Assembly: GCF_000429825.1 (NCBI RefSeq)
Contig: NZ_AUCP01000023.1
Location: forward strand, 22,598-86,597
DNA length: 64,000 nt
From: Cohnella thermotolerans DSM 17683
GTDB taxonomy: Bacteria; Bacillota; Bacilli; Paenibacillales; Paenibacillaceae
Reading direction: 5' to 3'
The notes below the pieces were generated by a model, which did not search any database, had not been told where the DNA came from, and saw only the letters and a list, made by a program, of their open reading frames with translations. Shown piece after piece: positions 37,966-45,438 of this stretch; the stretch's first letter is position 1; each line of letters starts with the position of its first letter. A program made the translations under genes and the position numbers.

Positions 37966-38228
37966 AATAGCGCACGCTCCGTTCCTTATGTACTCAGGGA
38001 AATCTGAACCGCCAGGCTCCCTACAAATTTTCATTGTAGGAACGGAATATTTGCTTCGTTCGCGAACAATGTAAATCGGACGTAAAGGGGCGAAGCTTGC
38101 CGAATGGCTTATCTGGCAGCCGGCCGTTCACTCCTTCGCCACATGCTTCCAAATGGCGATTATGATATGATAGTTTCGAGACTTGGACGGCCTCGTCCGT
38201 TCAGGGGCAACAACTGGAGGGGATCGTC

Positions 38229-38609
38229 ATTATTAGAAAAGGGTCATTTCTCGCGGCGACGGCGCTCGCTCTCGTTCTGGCGCTGTCGGCATGCGGGGGC
38301 GGGGGCGCGAGCGACGAAGCGGCATCGAAAAGCGAAGCGACGGAAGCTTCCGAGCATCTGGTCGTGAAAGCGTCCAATTGGAAGTTCGACCAGGCCGAAT
38401 ACACCATTCCGAAAGATACGCCCGTCGAGATCAAGCTCGTCAACGACGAAGGCGCCCACGGCTTGCAAATCAAGGGAGCGGGCGTCAATCTGAGCAACGG
38501 CAAGACGTCCCAGATCGTAACGCTGGCCGCCGGCACCTACGAGATGAAATGCAGCATCGTCTGCGGCACGGGACATCTGAACATGACGGCCAAGCTGATC
38601 GTGCAATGA
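38229..38609 (+). CDS. CuA-type cupredoxin lipoprotein (ATT start)
   Basis: 126 residues if initiated at ATT 38229-38231. GGAGGGG lies 6 bases upstream, and the reading frame back to the previous stop holds no ATG, GTG or TTG that includes the signal peptide. The N-terminus (RKGSFLAATALALVLALSACG) is a lipoprotein signal with lipobox LSAC. The mature part is a cupredoxin with the CuA motif CSIVCGTGHLNM (C-x3-C-x3-H-x2-M) and an upstream histidine in DEGAHGL. This resembles subunit II of cytochrome oxidase and nitrous oxide reductase but is stand-alone. A role in copper delivery or electron transfer at the outer membrane face is likely. A rare start or a sequencing error are both possible. Confidence 0.8.
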   Translation: MIRKGSFLAATALALVLALSACGGGGASDEAASKSEATEASEHLVVKASNWKFDQAEYTIPKDTPVEIKLVNDEGAHGLQIKGAGVNLSNGKTSQIVTLAAGTYEMKCSIVCGTGHLNMTAKLIVQ

Positions 38610-38611
38610 AG

Positions 38612-38649
38612 CGAACGGCATCCCGCATGCGGGATGCCGTTCGTTTTTT
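38612..38649 (+). terminator. Terminator of the CuA lipoprotein gene
   Basis: A 15-bp stem CGAACGGCATCCCGC/GCGGGATGCCGTTCG with a 2-base centre, followed by TTTTTT. Confidence 0.92.
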
Positions 38650-38653
38650 AGGG

Positions 38654-40684
38654 CTATACGCGGAAACGAATCAGCAGCTCCTTCAGCCGTTCGGACAGGG
38701 CGGCGAGCCGCTGCGCGTGCTCCACGAGGCGGGAGCTGATCTCCGCCTGCTCTCCCGTCATAGCCGCCACCTCCTGGACCGAGGCGGTCGACTGCTCGGA
38801 TACCGCCCCGACGCTCATGATCGTCTCCTGCAGCGACTGCTGCGCCGAATTCATTTTCCGAATTTTCTCCGTCGTTTCATTCAAGCTCTCCTCGAACTCG
38901 ACCATGCGGCTGCCGACTTCTCCGATCAGGTTTTCCGTCCGGACAATCGCTTTGAATTGCTCTTCGAACCATGGCTTCGCGCGGTCCATCTCCTCCGTCG
39001 TTCCCTGAATGTCGCCCGCCATCGACTGCATCCATTCGGCTACCCGCCCTAGGTTGCTCTCCGATTCCTTGGCCAGATTGCCCATCTCCTGGGCGATCAC
39101 CTGAAAGCCTTTGCCCAAAGCGCCGACCCGGCTCGCCTCGATGGAAGCGTTGAGCGACAAGATGTTCGTCTGCCTCGCCAGCCGGTTCAATTGTTCCAGC
39201 AATTCCGCCACGGAAGCGGTTTGCCGGCTCAGCGCCGCCATCCGTTCGTTGATGGCGCGGTTCGCTTCCTCCACCTTGCCCGTCGTTTCGGACAAATTCC
39301 GCAGCTGCAGCTGCCCTTCTTCTCCCGCGCGTCTCACTTCGGCCGCCTTCGCTTCCATGACGCCGTTCGCCTCGATAACGCCGCCGACGGCCCCCATAAT
39401 TTCTTCCGCCAGCACGACGCCCCGCTCCGCGTCGGCCGCCAGCGAAACGGCGCCTTCCGATATGCCGCGGGTCGAATCGGCGATATGGCTTGCCGACGAC
39501 GCGTTTTGCCTGGACTCCTGTTCCACGTAAGCCGCCGTCTCGAACACCGATGCCGCCGATTCGACCGTCTCCCGGATGAGCCGGCTCGTATTGGCCATCA
39601 TCTCGTTGAAATGGGCGCCCAGCTTCCCGATCTCGTCCTTGCGGCGGCTTTGGGGAGCCCGTCCGGTCAAATCCCCGCCAGCGGCCCGTTCCATCAGCTT
39701 CGTAATGCTTGTGACCGGACGCGCGATCATTCGGACGACGGCCCACCCGAGCAGCGCGGCGAAGACGGCCGCCCCAAAGGCGGCGTAAACGGTCACTTGG
39801 GCAATCCGGACCGTGTCCTTCGTCAGCAGGCTCTGCGGAACGGTGCCGACGAGCGACCAGCCGGTTCCTTCCAGCGGATATTCGGCCACAATCTGCTTCC
39901 CGCCGGCAGCGCCGGCGTCCGCCCCTTCGCCCGTCCCGATCCCGGAAGGCTGCGCCAGCTTCGCGTAATCCGGATGGTAGACGAAGCGGCCGTTCCCGTC
40001 CAGAACGAACAGGCTCGCGCCAGCCACGCCCCCCAGACCGGCCGCCAGCGACTTCAGCTTCACCTCGATCGCGAGAACCCCGGCATCCTCGCCGGTCTGC
40101 GGATTCCGGATCAAGCGGGCGAGCAGGATGGACGGCTCCGGCTTGTATGTATCGTTCGTTTTGACAAAGCCCTTGCCTTCGCCTTGCGAAGCCAGCCAGA
40201 GCGGCTGGCCGTTCGCCTGAACCGCCTGCGCCACCCATTCCGCCTGGTAGGCGTCGCCGGCTACGCCTTTTCCTTCGCTCGTCACGCCGCCTCCGTCGTA
40301 AAGCACCGCGATCGAGCCGATCACCGAAGAATCCGCCTGGGCCGAACGGAACGAGTCCGCAATCCGCCCGGCGAGCGCGATCCGCTCGCTTGTGTCGTTC
40401 GACCGGCGCAGTTGTTGCACGTTTTGGGCGAACGTTTTGTCGACGGCCAGCTTCTTCGAAGCGCTGACAACACTGTCAAGCGTCAGTACGACGTTTTCGC
40501 CGGTTTTGGCGATCGTCTCCTCGAACGAAGTTTGCGCTTGCTTGACAATGATGCCTTTGGAAATTTGGTACGACAGGACGCCGACGATGCATACGAAAGC
40601 GACAATGCCCGCAAAAAACGCGATAAAAAGCTTGCTTCCCACGCTCAATCCGCCGCGAAAGCGAATAAATCCGGCAAATTTCAT
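38654..40684 (-). CDS. Methyl-accepting chemotaxis protein
   Basis: 676 residues with a weak ribosome binding site (GGGGG before the ATG). TM1 (about 18-42) is followed by an extracytoplasmic sensor domain of about 250 residues that fits a dCache-type fold (QAEWVAQAV, FVLDGNGRFVYHPD). TM2 lies near 298-318, then a HAMP domain (ARPVTSITKLMERAAGGDL) and a methyl-accepting helical bundle with the conserved tip NILSLNASIEASRVGALGKGF. It should signal to CheA/CheW. The ligand is unknown. Confidence 0.93.
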   Translation of the reverse strand: MKFAGFIRFRGGLSVGSKLFIAFFAGIVAFVCIVGVLSYQISKGIIVKQAQTSFEETIAKTGENVVLTLDSVVSASKKLAVDKTFAQNVQQLRRSNDTSERIALAGRIADSFRSAQADSSVIGSIAVLYDGGGVTSEGKGVAGDAYQAEWVAQAVQANGQPLWLASQGEGKGFVKTNDTYKPEPSILLARLIRNPQTGEDAGVLAIEVKLKSLAAGLGGVAGASLFVLDGNGRFVYHPDYAKLAQPSGIGTGEGADAGAAGGKQIVAEYPLEGTGWSLVGTVPQSLLTKDTVRIAQVTVYAAFGAAVFAALLGWAVVRMIARPVTSITKLMERAAGGDLTGRAPQSRRKDEIGKLGAHFNEMMANTSRLIRETVESAASVFETAAYVEQESRQNASSASHIADSTRGISEGAVSLAADAERGVVLAEEIMGAVGGVIEANGVMEAKAAEVRRAGEEGQLQLRNLSETTGKVEEANRAINERMAALSRQTASVAELLEQLNRLARQTNILSLNASIEASRVGALGKGFQVIAQEMGNLAKESESNLGRVAEWMQSMAGDIQGTTEEMDRAKPWFEEQFKAIVRTENLIGEVGSRMVEFEESLNETTEKIRKMNSAQQSLQETIMSVGAVSEQSTASVQEVAAMTGEQAEISSRLVEHAQRLAALSERLKELLIRFRV

Positions 40685-40820
40685 GATGCTGCCCCCAATA
40701 TGTGGTATTTGTTATCATTATATTATGTCGAATTAAATCTAACAACGATAACATTTTGTAGAAAATGAACAACTTTTATTTGCCAACGTCTGTTAATTGC
40801 TCCACAGGGGGCGCACTTTG

Positions 40821-40940
40821 GTAGCGATCTGCTACCTAACGCGTCCGGCGACCCGCGGCCGGTGCCGCTACAGCAGCGATTCGCTACTTCACTCATCGGG
40901 CGCCTCACGCCTAGCGCCGCTTTGGCAGCGATTCGCTGCT
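40821..40940. repeat. Three 52-bp tandem units with AGCGAT-TCGCT palindrome
   Basis: GTAGCGATCTGCTAC (40821-40835), CAGCGATTCGCTACT (40873-40887) and GGCAGCGATTCGCTGCT (40924-40940) recur with GCGAT at 40824, 40876 and 40928, exactly 52 bases apart. The part between shows less conservation. Each unit can form a small hairpin. The 686-base stretch 40685-41370 between the chemoreceptor and the next remnant holds no recognisable gene apart from this array, a terminator and the degenerate array below. Confidence 0.8.
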
Positions 40941-41070
40941 TAACCCCGCCCACCCGCCCGGCAGCGAGCCGAACGTCGGCAAGAAGCCACGAATCGGCCC
41001 CCCAATCACCCTCCCGCCGTCGTCTCGATCCGCTTCCGTCGCACAGCACGCTTCCTCCGGCCGACAAGCA

Positions 41071-41108
41071 AAAGCTCCTTCGTCGTCCGAAGACGCCGAA
41101 GGAGCTTT
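41071..41108 (-). terminator. Terminator after the MBL-fold/GNAT-remnant pair
   Basis: AAAGCTCCTTCG (41071-41082) pairs with CGAAGGAGCTTT (41097-41108). On the minus strand it is followed by TTGCTTG. It probably ended the two-gene unit at 41371-42386. Confidence 0.7.
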
Positions 41109-41186
41109 ACACCAAGAACCGCCCGGGGAGTTCGTTCGCTGCCGGTCCGGCATCCCTCGCGGGAGCCGCTCGCCCTAACGAACACG

Positions 41187-41370
41187 GCGATCGTTATTTG
41201 CCCCAAAAACGCGTTTTCCACACACCAACGAACCGACGAACCGTTAAAATCCGGATTTTCTTGAACGGGGCATCGCTTTAAACGAATAAGGGTTCCTCCG
41301 TTCGTTAAGTTTCCCCAACAGGCTTTCGAACGCGAAATAAGGGGTCTGGGGTTCGTAAGCTTCTAAAACG
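41187..41370. repeat. Degenerate array of about 51-bp units
   Basis: CGTTA-type motifs occur at 41192, 41242, 41303 and (as CGTAA) 41354, i.e. spaced 50, 61 and 51 bases. AATAAGG recurs 51 bases apart (41285 and 41336). The last two units align over about 35 bases. This looks like an older, decayed tandem array; the evidence is weaker than for the others. Confidence 0.45.
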
Positions 41371-41643
41371 TTAAGCCCATACTGTTATGAAAAAAACACG
41401 CTTCGCTCTCCGGGCCATCCGCTTCCTATTCTCTGAGAATTTGCATCCAATGGCTTCGCCCGCCCCGCGATCGCCGGTTGCCGCCTTCCCGTCGCAAACG
41501 CCGAATACGACGGCGGAGTAGCGAACCGACCGCTTGAAAACCTCGTACGTCAGCGACTTTGCCCAATACATGCGTTCGTGCAAATAATCGTAGACATAAG
41601 GTTCGTTCAGCAGCCGCGGATCGTCGGAGATGACGATGCTCAT
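41371..41643 (-). pseudogene. GNAT acetyltransferase remnant (N-terminal 50 residues)
   Basis: The ATG at 41641-41643 overlaps the TGA of the MBL-fold gene (ATGA). The first 50 residues (SIVISDDPRLLNEPYVYDYL, AKSLTYEVFKRSVRYSAVVF) match the start of small GNAT N-acetyltransferases. After VCDGKA the expected GFARVVTD strand and acetyl-CoA-binding motif are missing and unrelated residues follow to the stop. The gene therefore looks truncated by deletion and is unlikely to be functional. Confidence 0.7.
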
Positions 41644-42386
41644 ATCCAATCGCCGTCCCCGGGTATCGCTACTTGCTGAAGCAGCCCTTCCTCCGCCAGT
41701 CTGGCTCGCAAATCCGCCCTCGTCACCAGGCAGTGGTTGATGGCGTCCATGTGCACGGCGACTGCTTTCGTATAAGAGGCATAGCGGCAAAAGGAGACGA
41801 CACCGTCCGCGTCCATCGTAATCGGATCGCCGGTCCTGAACCGGGCGCCTCCGGCATTGACGACCGCGATATCCGGCCGGAAGCCGTCCAGCGCCTCGCG
41901 CACTTCGTCGCACCAGATCGTATCTCCCGCGATATACACCGTCGGCTCCCCCTCCGCCTTCAGAACGAAGCCCGAGACGGCCCCCATCGTCCGCCCGATC
42001 TCCCCCGTTCCGTGCTGTCCGCCGGTCCGGCTGATCGTCACGCCCCGAAACTCGATGCGGGAATCGACAGGCGTGACGCTTGCGAAACCCGCGCCGGCGA
42101 TCGCCGCTTCGTTGCCCGGCTGGCATAGAATCGGCAGCGTTTTCGTAAGAGCGGCGGCGGCCGCGTCGTCCCAGTGGTCCCGGTGCAGATGCGTCACGAC
42201 GACCGCGTCCGGGTTCAGCCACGAATCGACGCCGGAAGGCAGCGGAACGAGCGGATTGCGTCTGTCGTTCGGAGAATTGGCAATCGGCGGCGCGACGCCC
42301 GCATCGCCGAACATCGGGTCGACAAGGAAGGAAAGACCGGCGTAGTTTACCCACAGCGTCGCATGGCGGACGAGTTGAAGCTTCAT
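41640..42386 (-). CDS. MBL-fold (UlaG-like) metallohydrolase
   Basis: 248 residues with AGGTG 7 bases before the ATG. The metallo-beta-lactamase motif THLHRDHWD near residue 65 and further ligands in GGQHGTGE and AGDTIW are present. The layout fits UlaG-like or N-acyl-lipid hydrolase-like enzymes of the superfamily. The substrate cannot be deduced. The overlapping GNAT remnant suggests it was once in an operon with an acetyltransferase. Confidence 0.85.
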   Translation of the reverse strand: MKLQLVRHATLWVNYAGLSFLVDPMFGDAGVAPPIANSPNDRRNPLVPLPSGVDSWLNPDAVVVTHLHRDHWDDAAAAALTKTLPILCQPGNEAAIAGAGFASVTPVDSRIEFRGVTISRTGGQHGTGEIGRTMGAVSGFVLKAEGEPTVYIAGDTIWCDEVREALDGFRPDIAVVNAGGARFRTGDPITMDADGVVSFCRYASYTKAVAVHMDAINHCLVTRADLRARLAEEGLLQQVAIPGDGDWI

Positions 42387-42568
42387 TTTCCAGCACCTCG
42401 CATCATCTATTCGTTCCTTCTGCCGCCATTATAAAATGAACCGCCATCCGCGTAATCGGCCCCGTGAAAGAAACCGGCCGCCTTCTTTTTCATGATAAAA
42501 GAAATGCGTCGCCGCAAAGCAAAAAACACGCCTGTCCGGCATGTTCTGCGGGATCGAACGGAACGTTC

Positions 42569-42945
42569 TTAAAAAACGGATGCTACGGTTTGTTCGACTT
42601 GCTTCAGCATTTCCTTCAGCGCCGCTTCTCCCGCATGAGGCACGTTGCCGAAAAGAAGATGCTCCACGGGCTCGATCCCCGTAAAATCGAAAATCCCGGT
42701 GTCGGACGTAATTTTCAACCCGGCCGTCATGCCGATTTGATCGTAAATTTCTTTTGGCGTACCGTGCGTATTGATGATGAGACCTTTCTTTCCTTGCAGC
42801 AGCTTATCGACTCCTTGCTCGCCATAGGCATAAGCGAATCCGTAGGCAAACACGCGGTCGACGTAGCCTTTAAGAATGGCGGGCATGCCCGTCCACCAGA
42901 TCGGGTAAATAAACGTAATCGCGTCCGCTTCGGCGATATATCGCC
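42569..42945 (-). pseudogene. Flavodoxin-fold NAD(P)H oxidoreductase, C-terminal two thirds
   Basis: The frame carries AEADAITFIYPIWWTGMPAI, GYVDRVFAYGFAYAYGEQGV, KKGLIINTHGTPKEIYD and FGNVPHAGEAALKEML, all typical of the Flavodoxin_2/YwrO-type quinone reductases. The N-terminal nucleotide-binding strand (LIIVAHPxxxS-like) is absent. Upstream of about 42940 the sequence changes to an out-of-frame piece of a MarR regulator. The gene has therefore lost its start and first third. Confidence 0.8.
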
Positions 42946-43110
42946 GACAGCCCGTTCTTTGCATAGAGGAACGCCAGGATGTCCCCGTGAGATGGAACGA
43001 GGCCTTCGATGCCGTGCTTTTCAAACTCGGACACAATCAACTTGTTGACCGCTTCTCTAATCTTGCCGATCATGGAAGCTGCGTCGCGATACGCTTCTGT
43101 AAGCCGACGA
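42940..43110 (-). pseudogene. MarR-family regulator, N-terminal remnant
   Basis: In a different frame from the flavodoxin remnant, LTEAYRDAASMIGKIREAVN followed by IVSEFEKHGIEGLVPSHGDI and LAFLYAKNGLS matches the first helices of MarR regulators. The helix-turn-helix (normally MSELAxxIGRDKSTVTALV) is absent. No usable start codon with a ribosome binding site precedes it. MarR genes often sit beside quinone reductases, so a deletion probably joined two neighbouring genes. Confidence 0.75.
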
Positions 43111-43135
43111 TGTCGGGCTACAGCTTGCTGTCGTA

Positions 43136-43180
43136 GAAAAAAAAGCGGCCATTCCCCGTCATCAACGGAAAAGGGCCGCT
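43136..43180 (-). terminator. Terminator of the pheST-zapA operon
   Basis: On the minus strand AGCGGCC and GGCCGCT (plus 43174-43180 with 43144-43150) close a hairpin followed by eight Ts, 16 bases after the ZapA-like stop. Confidence 0.88.
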
Positions 43181-43195
43181 CAGCCTGCATTTAGC

Positions 43196-45295
43196 TCAAG
43201 TCTCTTCCTCGAGCATATCGATCCATTCGTTGTATTCGTTCTGCAGCTTGGCGTATTCCTCCTGCAGCGCCTCGAGCTCCCGGCGCACGGAGAGCAGCTC
43301 CGTCTCGAGCCGATCCGCTCGTTCCGCCTGCTCGGCCGCCTCGCGCTCCGCGCCTTCGCTCCGATCGGCCAGCTCGGCTTGCAGCGCCTCCAGCTTCGCG
43401 CCGTAATCCGCCTGGAGCCGCTCCAGCCTGTCGGCGTACTCCGCTTGCAGGCGCTCCAGCTCCGCGGAGCGCTCGGCTTCGAGCGCCTCCATCGCGGCCG
43501 CTTGCGCCCTCGCCGCCTCCAGCTCGCGCTCGGCGAGCTCCGCCGCTTCCTTCCGGCGCTCGAACTCGCGCTGGAGCTCCGCCAAGCGGCTCTCCAGCTC
43601 CGCCGTGCGGGCCGCCGCTTCGCGCGCCAGCTTCTCCTGCGTCTCCGCGCGTTCGCTCAGCCGCCGCATCGCCTCGTTCGCGGTCCGCTCCTGATCCGCA
43701 AGCTCGTCCAGCAGCTGCGCCAGCTCGTCGCGTTCCCGCTCCGCCTTCTCCCGGGCGGCCGCTTCCGTTTTCGCGCGCTCGGCGGCCTGAGCCTCCAGCG
43801 CCTGCCGTGCCCGCTCCCGCTCCTCCGCGACCTTGCGCGCCTCGTCGGCGGCCCGGAGCGCCTCTTGGGCGGCGAGCGCCAGCTTCGCGTTCTCTTCCTC
43901 GAGCTCCTGCGCGGCGAGCCGCAGCCTCTTCTCCTGCGCCATCCATTCGGAGCGCTCCTCCGCCAACCGGGCTTGCGCGGCTTCGAGCGCCTCCAGCTCC
44001 GCCTGGTGGGACGCCTTCAACGATCGCACGAAAGCGTCGTGCTCCGCTTGCAGCGCTTCAAGCAGCTCCTCGTGCTCCGACCGCAACGCTTCCAGCTTGG
44101 CGTTCTTCTCCGTTTGAAGCCGCTCCAACTGGGCAGCGTGCTTCGAACGGATCGCCTCCAGCTCGGCCGCGTGCTTCGAACGGATCGCCTCCAGCTCGGC
44201 TGCGTGCGCCTCTTCGCGCTTCTCGATGCCCGAGGCGTATTCCGACCGCTCGGTCTCCAGCTCGGCCAACAGATCCGCTTGCACTTGCGCAAACTCGGCC
44301 TGCATACGCTCCAATTCGGACGCATGCTCCGACCGGACGTTCTCCAGCTCGGCCGCATGCGCCTTGCCGAGCCTCGCGAGCTCTTCCGCATGCTCGATCC
44401 GCATGCTCTCGATTTCCGCCGCGTGCTCCGAGCGCGTCTTCTCGAGCAGCGCCGAATATTCGGACAGCAGCGCCTCCGAGCGGGACGACAGAATCGTCCG
44501 TTCCTCATCCAGCTTCTGCTCGTATTCCGCAGCCAGATCCGCCAGCTTTTTCTCATAGGTAGAAATGCAGGCTTCGATCTCCTCGGCGTGCGAAGTTTTC
44601 AGCATTTGCAGGAAACCCTCATGCTCCGCTTGAAGCGCCCCGACTTCCTTCTCGTGAGCGGCCTTCAGCTCCTCGGCCTCGCTTGCTCTTCTCGCCTCCG
44701 AAGCGGCCAGCGCCGTCTTCGCCGTCTCCAGCTTGGACCGGGCGCTCGCCAGCTCCGCCTCGGCGGACGACAGCTTGCCCCCGAGCTCCGAAGACAACGC
44801 GGCAAGCTTCGCTTCGCTCTCCGTCCGCAGCCTCGCTTCCCGCTCCTCGGATGTCCGGCGAAGCTCGTCCGAACGCTGCTCGAAATCCTCCCGAAGCGCG
44901 GCGATCTGCGCCTCGTAATCGGTCATAAGGCTCTCGAGCTGCTCGTCGTGCTTCCGGTTCGCTTCGTCCCGTTCGAGCTCCGCCTGCTGCCGGACCGTCT
45001 CCAGCGTCGCGCGGACGGACTCCAGCTCCTCGGCCAGCCGCAGCCGCTCCGCCTCCTCGTTCAGCAGCCGCTCGTTCTCCCGCCGCAGGCGGAGCAGCTC
45101 GTCCGCCATGTTCACCGACGCCAGGACGCCCAGCTTGGACAAGTCCAGCCGCGGGGAGCCGCTCGCGATTTTATGCATCTGTTCGTTCACCATGGAGGCG
45201 ACGCGCTTCATGTGGTCCGCGCTGGAATGTCCCGTCAACGTATATTGCGTGCCGTATATGTCAACCGTTACGCGTGTCCGATCGTCAGCATTCAC
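43196..45295 (-). CDS. zapA: ZapA cell-division protein with a roughly 600-residue coiled-coil extension
   Basis: 699 residues from a GTG with GGAGG 8 bases upstream. Residues 1-75 are a clear ZapA domain (RVTVDIYGTQYTLTGHSS, DLSKLGVLASVNMADELLRL). ZapA of B. subtilis has only about 85 residues and promotes FtsZ bundling. Here the rest is a continuous, highly charged coiled coil of Glu/Ala/Arg/Leu with heptads and a hendecad repeat (AELEAIRSKHA). There is no membrane segment or second domain. The position next to pheST matches the Bacillus order pheS-pheT-rnhC-zapA, minus rnhC. The extension may turn the protein into a long spacer or filament at the division ring. Confidence 0.9.
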   Translation of the reverse strand: MNADDRTRVTVDIYGTQYTLTGHSSADHMKRVASMVNEQMHKIASGSPRLDLSKLGVLASVNMADELLRLRRENERLLNEEAERLRLAEELESVRATLETVRQQAELERDEANRKHDEQLESLMTDYEAQIAALREDFEQRSDELRRTSEEREARLRTESEAKLAALSSELGGKLSSAEAELASARSKLETAKTALAASEARRASEAEELKAAHEKEVGALQAEHEGFLQMLKTSHAEEIEACISTYEKKLADLAAEYEQKLDEERTILSSRSEALLSEYSALLEKTRSEHAAEIESMRIEHAEELARLGKAHAAELENVRSEHASELERMQAEFAQVQADLLAELETERSEYASGIEKREEAHAAELEAIRSKHAAELEAIRSKHAAQLERLQTEKNAKLEALRSEHEELLEALQAEHDAFVRSLKASHQAELEALEAAQARLAEERSEWMAQEKRLRLAAQELEEENAKLALAAQEALRAADEARKVAEERERARQALEAQAAERAKTEAAAREKAERERDELAQLLDELADQERTANEAMRRLSERAETQEKLAREAAARTAELESRLAELQREFERRKEAAELAERELEAARAQAAAMEALEAERSAELERLQAEYADRLERLQADYGAKLEALQAELADRSEGAEREAAEQAERADRLETELLSVRRELEALQEEYAKLQNEYNEWIDMLEEET
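44136..44200. repeat. 33-bp tandem repeat coding for an 11-residue coiled-coil unit
   Basis: A 32-base sequence (GCGTGCTTCGAACGGATCGC...) at 44136-44167 recurs perfectly at 44169-44200, offset by 33 bases. It encodes AELEAIRSKHA twice. Recent internal duplication is the likely way the coiled coil has grown. Confidence 0.85.
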
Positions 45296-45438
45296 GGTTC
45301 GTACCTCCCCTAATCCCCAAGAAAAATCGCAGCGAATCCACCGCGCGCAAGCGACTTGCGGCCCCGATCCGTCCCGTAGCCGAAAATGCCGATAACTTGC
45401 GTCATGATGTATTCGCTGCGCGTCGGGCCGTTTCCTGC

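Noticed and set aside
37966..38034. Upstream ATG start of the SLH protein
   Set aside because: No ribosome binding site, and it would place 23 polar residues before the signal peptide; the TTG at 37965 fits better.
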